A DNA stretch of 64,000 nucleotides from Rhyacichthys aspro (taxonomy: Eukaryota; Chordata; Actinopteri; Gobiiformes; Rhyacichthyidae). Below are positions 60,859 to 64,000 of this stretch, piece by piece. The DNA lies in assembly GCA_036850595.1 (NCBI GenBank), contig CM072153.1:16324169-16388168 (forward strand), read 5' to 3'. Every line of letters starts with the position of its first letter. The stretch's first letter is position 1. Under the pieces are notes generated by a model. The model was not told the DNA's origin. It did not search any database and saw nothing but the letters and a program-made list of their open reading frames with translations. The translations under genes and the position numbers were made by a program.

Positions 60859-63800
60859 GTGAGAAAATAAATAATATTCCTTGCTTTTTCCAAGCTTTAA
60901 ACTATTGTAAGGAATGAAAAAAGAAACTGCAATGAATTGTCTCATATTTTAAAGAAACATCCAGAAATGTAGAGCGGTGTATGAGGCTAGAGGTTTGAAT
61001 GTCTTGCCAATACTTATATGACCCTTCGCCCTTTCTTCATAGTGTAATACTTTGAGGAAAATAACAAATTTAAAAGCTTATTGTTTTGAAGCAAGACTGT
61101 TATGGAAATACTTTTACACTGATGTATGAATCATTGAACTGTGGCGAATACAGACTTGTTTGAGCTGCTGAGAAACTTGTTTATTAAGATCCTGTGAACT
61201 TTTCACTGGGATCGCTGTGTTTTCACAAGGCAACATTAATCGTATGTTTAAGCAGGCCATGCCCATTGAACCTCCTTTAATATTTTAGTTTAACGGTATC
61301 TGATCTAGGACGGGGCCAGTCTGTTGTGTGAGAGGGTTTGTCCCATTGCCGCGCTTTGTTTGTCGGTCTCTCAGGTGATTTATGCATAATTCAACAAATA
61401 TTTAACCCTGCTCGGAAATTTGTAACTAGATGGTCTCCAGACAGGCATCACTGTGTTGTTGTTCCTGCTGAGGCAGTTTAAAACATGACTGGGCTTGAGA
61501 ATGAAAGTATCTCTGTGAAGGATGTCAGACACAGCAAATGCCTGTTGTAATTTGCAGTGTTGTTGTCACTTCCTGATTAGAGGCAGGTTCAGGCAACATC
61601 CACATGTTTAACGTTTAACTGCACACATTCAAAGACCACTCCTCAGAGCATGTCATCTGATGCTTTTAGCAGCTTCTTTTATAGGATACATCAGCCACGT
61701 TATAAAGCATGGGGCAAGATGTGAGATGATCAATAATACTATGTGTAATAAAAGAGAGGAACTGACACATGAGCAGCCTCAGAGGGTAACTGAAAGAGTT
61801 CATAGTAAAAAGGTTATTCACAGAGCAGAGATCACGTCATAGAGACTGAAACGTAAGAAGATACAAAAGTCATACAAAACCAAATGCTAACACAATATTT
61901 GTACAATTGTCATTTGTCCTCTGATGATAGAGAAAGAACGCCATGTAAAAGCCAATGATCGGGATTACAATGCCAAGTTTTCCTACGCCGTAAGTGCAAA
62001 TGAATTTATAGACGCAATGTGTACTTTGTGTTTTAAGACAACTTCAAGTTAAATCCTAATTTGAATGTTTAGGACAATCGCATCAAAACCTCAAAGTACA
62101 ACGTCTTTACCTTCCTGCCCATCAACCTGTTTGAGCAGTTACAGAGAGTTGCCAATGCCTACTTCATTGTGCTGTTGATACTGCAGGTAATTGTGCAATC
62201 AAATACTGTGTCATCATCATCTTGTCACAAAAATATTGACTAACCTGAACTTTTATTACAGTTAATCCCAAAAATCTCCTCTTTGTCATGGTTCACAACC
62301 ATCGTGCCTTTGGTTCTGGTGCTGGCTATCACTGCGATCAAAGACGCCACAGATGACTATGTGAGTTTTGCCATAGGACTCTCTCTTGCACTGTCTTATA
62401 TCTTTTTTGTTTATTTTCATTTCAAAATTGCAGTTTCGCCATAAAAGTGACCAACAAGTGAACAACCGTCAGTCTCAGGTTCTCATCAGAGGAAGGTATC
62501 ATAAATGCTTTACCATTACTCTTTAAAGAAGAAAAAAACATATAGTTATTCATGTGTTGATATGTTATTCCCAAGCTTACAGAATGAGAAGTGGATGAAT
62601 GTTCGAGTTGGAGATATCATTAAACTTGAGAATAATCAATATGTTGCGGTGAGTTCTTTGTTTTACTACAGAACCTAAGTATACTTCCTTTCAGATACAA
62701 AACTTGTGAAAGAGCTTTGGTTTGTTTTTGCACCAATTGAGTCATTGCCATTCATCACACTGAGAGTTTCCCTATGGTTGTACACACAGGCTGATATCCT
62801 TCTCCTGTGTAGCAGTGAGCCATATGGACTGTGCTATATTGAGACTTCAGAGCTCGATGGGTAAGTGCTGCACAGGTTATACACAGTCAAACTCAAAATC
62901 CAAACACAAGACTCATTATTTACTTTACAGTGAAACAAATCTTAAAGTCCGCCAGGCTCTGACCGTCACTTCTGAATTAGGAGACATATCAAAACTGGTC
63001 GAATTTGATGGTGAGATGCCTTTTTATCAGATTGCCAATACTTTTAAATCTGTCTTTGTCTGTTTGTTGACTGTAATAGTCCCTATCCATTTGCCTATCC
63101 TCAGGGGAAGTCATTTGTGAACCACCAAACAACAAGCTAGACAAGTTTACAGGAACCTTGTTTTGGAGAAACAACAAATACCCTCTGGATAATGAAAAAA
63201 TGCTGCTTCGAGGCTGTGTCCTTAGAAACACAGAGTGGTGCTTTGGGATGGTCATATTCGCAGGCATGTTTTTGACTAGTATTTTGAATCTACTGTTTCT
63301 TCTTTATAAGACAGTTGCCAATATCCCTTTCACAGGATTACAGACCAAACTGATGCAAAACTGTGGAAAGACTACATTTAAAAGAACAAGTATAGATAAA
63401 TTAATGAACACTCTAGTTTTGTGGGTAGGTGTTCTCTTGATTTTTTTTGTCCTCTGCTTTAAAACATCAAGTGAAAATTGAGTTTCATTGCTATCTCCAT
63501 ATTGTAGATCTTTGGCTTTCTTATTTGTATGGGAGTGATTCTGGCCGTTGGAAACACTATTTGGGAAAGTTGCATTGGGAGAAACTTCCAGGTGTTTTTG
63601 CCTTTGGATGAGTCTCAGAGCAGTGCAGTCCTATCTGGATTTCTGACCTTCTGGTCCTACATCATCATACTCAACACTGTGGTGCCCATTTCCTTATACG
63701 TTAGGTAAGACCATAATGTTAAATCCCCAGTTTAAATGCTGAAAATGACAGACTAAATGGCTCTTATTTGATCTTTCAGTGTTGAGGTCCTGCGGCTAGG

Positions 63801-63988
63801 ACACAGTTTCTTTATCAACTGGGACAGGAAAATGTATTTCAGTGCGATGGATACTGCAGCCGAGGCTCGTACCACAACGCTGAATGAGGAGCTGGGTCAA
63901 GTGGAGTTTATTTTCTCTGATAAAACAGGCACTCTCACACAGAACATCATGTTGTTCAGCAAGTGCTCCATTAATGGACAGACGTACG
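60828..63988 (+). CDS. atp8b4: Class-I type 8B phospholipid-transporting P4-ATPase, ATP8B4-like (3' end outside window)
   Basis: Lipid flippase moving phospholipids to the cytosolic leaflet, normally with a CDC50 partner. Coding exons seen: 60828-60858, 61931-61989, 62073-62186, 62262-62360, 62434-62495, 62576-62648, 62790-62860, 62931-63010, 63105-63263, 63336-63424, 63508-63704 and 63780-63988, about 414 residues. The main ATG has A at -3 and gives MAFWRRKTQIEKERHVKAND. Helices M1-M2 are at about 46-90 (NVFTFLPINLFEQ). The actuator-domain DGET is at 169-172. The flippase-specific PISL is at 339-342 in M4. The phosphorylation motif DKTGTLTQN begins at Asp392. Closest in my recollection to ATP8B4 rather than ATP8B1/2. 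One intron appears to be GC-AG (63264-63335). Confidence 0.9.
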
Positions 63989-64000
63989 GTAGGTCTAATG

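Overview
The window looks like vertebrate nuclear DNA, most likely a teleost fish. Genes are split by short GT-AG introns, CpG-rich first exons mark several promoters, and the coding regions match human chromosome 15q gene families almost codon for codon. A single-exon UDP-glucuronosyltransferase of the kind fish carry (UGT5-like) and a typical fish interspersed-repeat fragment point to a ray-finned fish. The species cannot be read from the sequence. Nothing prokaryotic, viral or CRISPR-like was seen.

Layout, left to right: hcn4 (minus; 3' end cut off by the window start), nptn/neuroplastin (minus), a single-exon UGT (minus), ube2q2 (plus), scamp5 (minus), parp16 (plus), a four-exon gene for a secreted IGFBP-domain cysteine-rich protein I cannot name (minus), ctdspl2 (minus), sqor (minus) and atp8b4 (plus; 3' end cut off by the window end). 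I placed exon borders by hand from splice sites and codon phase. Every complete gene sums to a whole number of codons: nptn 399 aa, UGT 530, ube2q2 377, scamp5 230, parp16 328, IGFBP-like 222, ctdspl2 473, sqor 439.

The genes are functionally unrelated: a pacemaker channel, a synaptic adhesion protein, a detoxifying transferase, a ubiquitin E2, a secretory carrier membrane protein, an ER mono-ADP-ribosyltransferase, a secreted factor, a CTD-like phosphatase, mitochondrial sulfide oxidation and a lipid flippase. The link between them is ancestral 15q synteny. Three pairs are head-to-head and may share promoter regions: UGT/ube2q2, scamp5/parp16 and sqor/atp8b4. I found no new multi-gene system. 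The points most worth a second look are the unnamed IGFBP-like gene, the UGT sitting inside the 15q block, an upstream ORF and a probable GC-AG intron in atp8b4, a consensus CTCF-type motif between sqor and atp8b4, and skippable or tiny exons in nptn.
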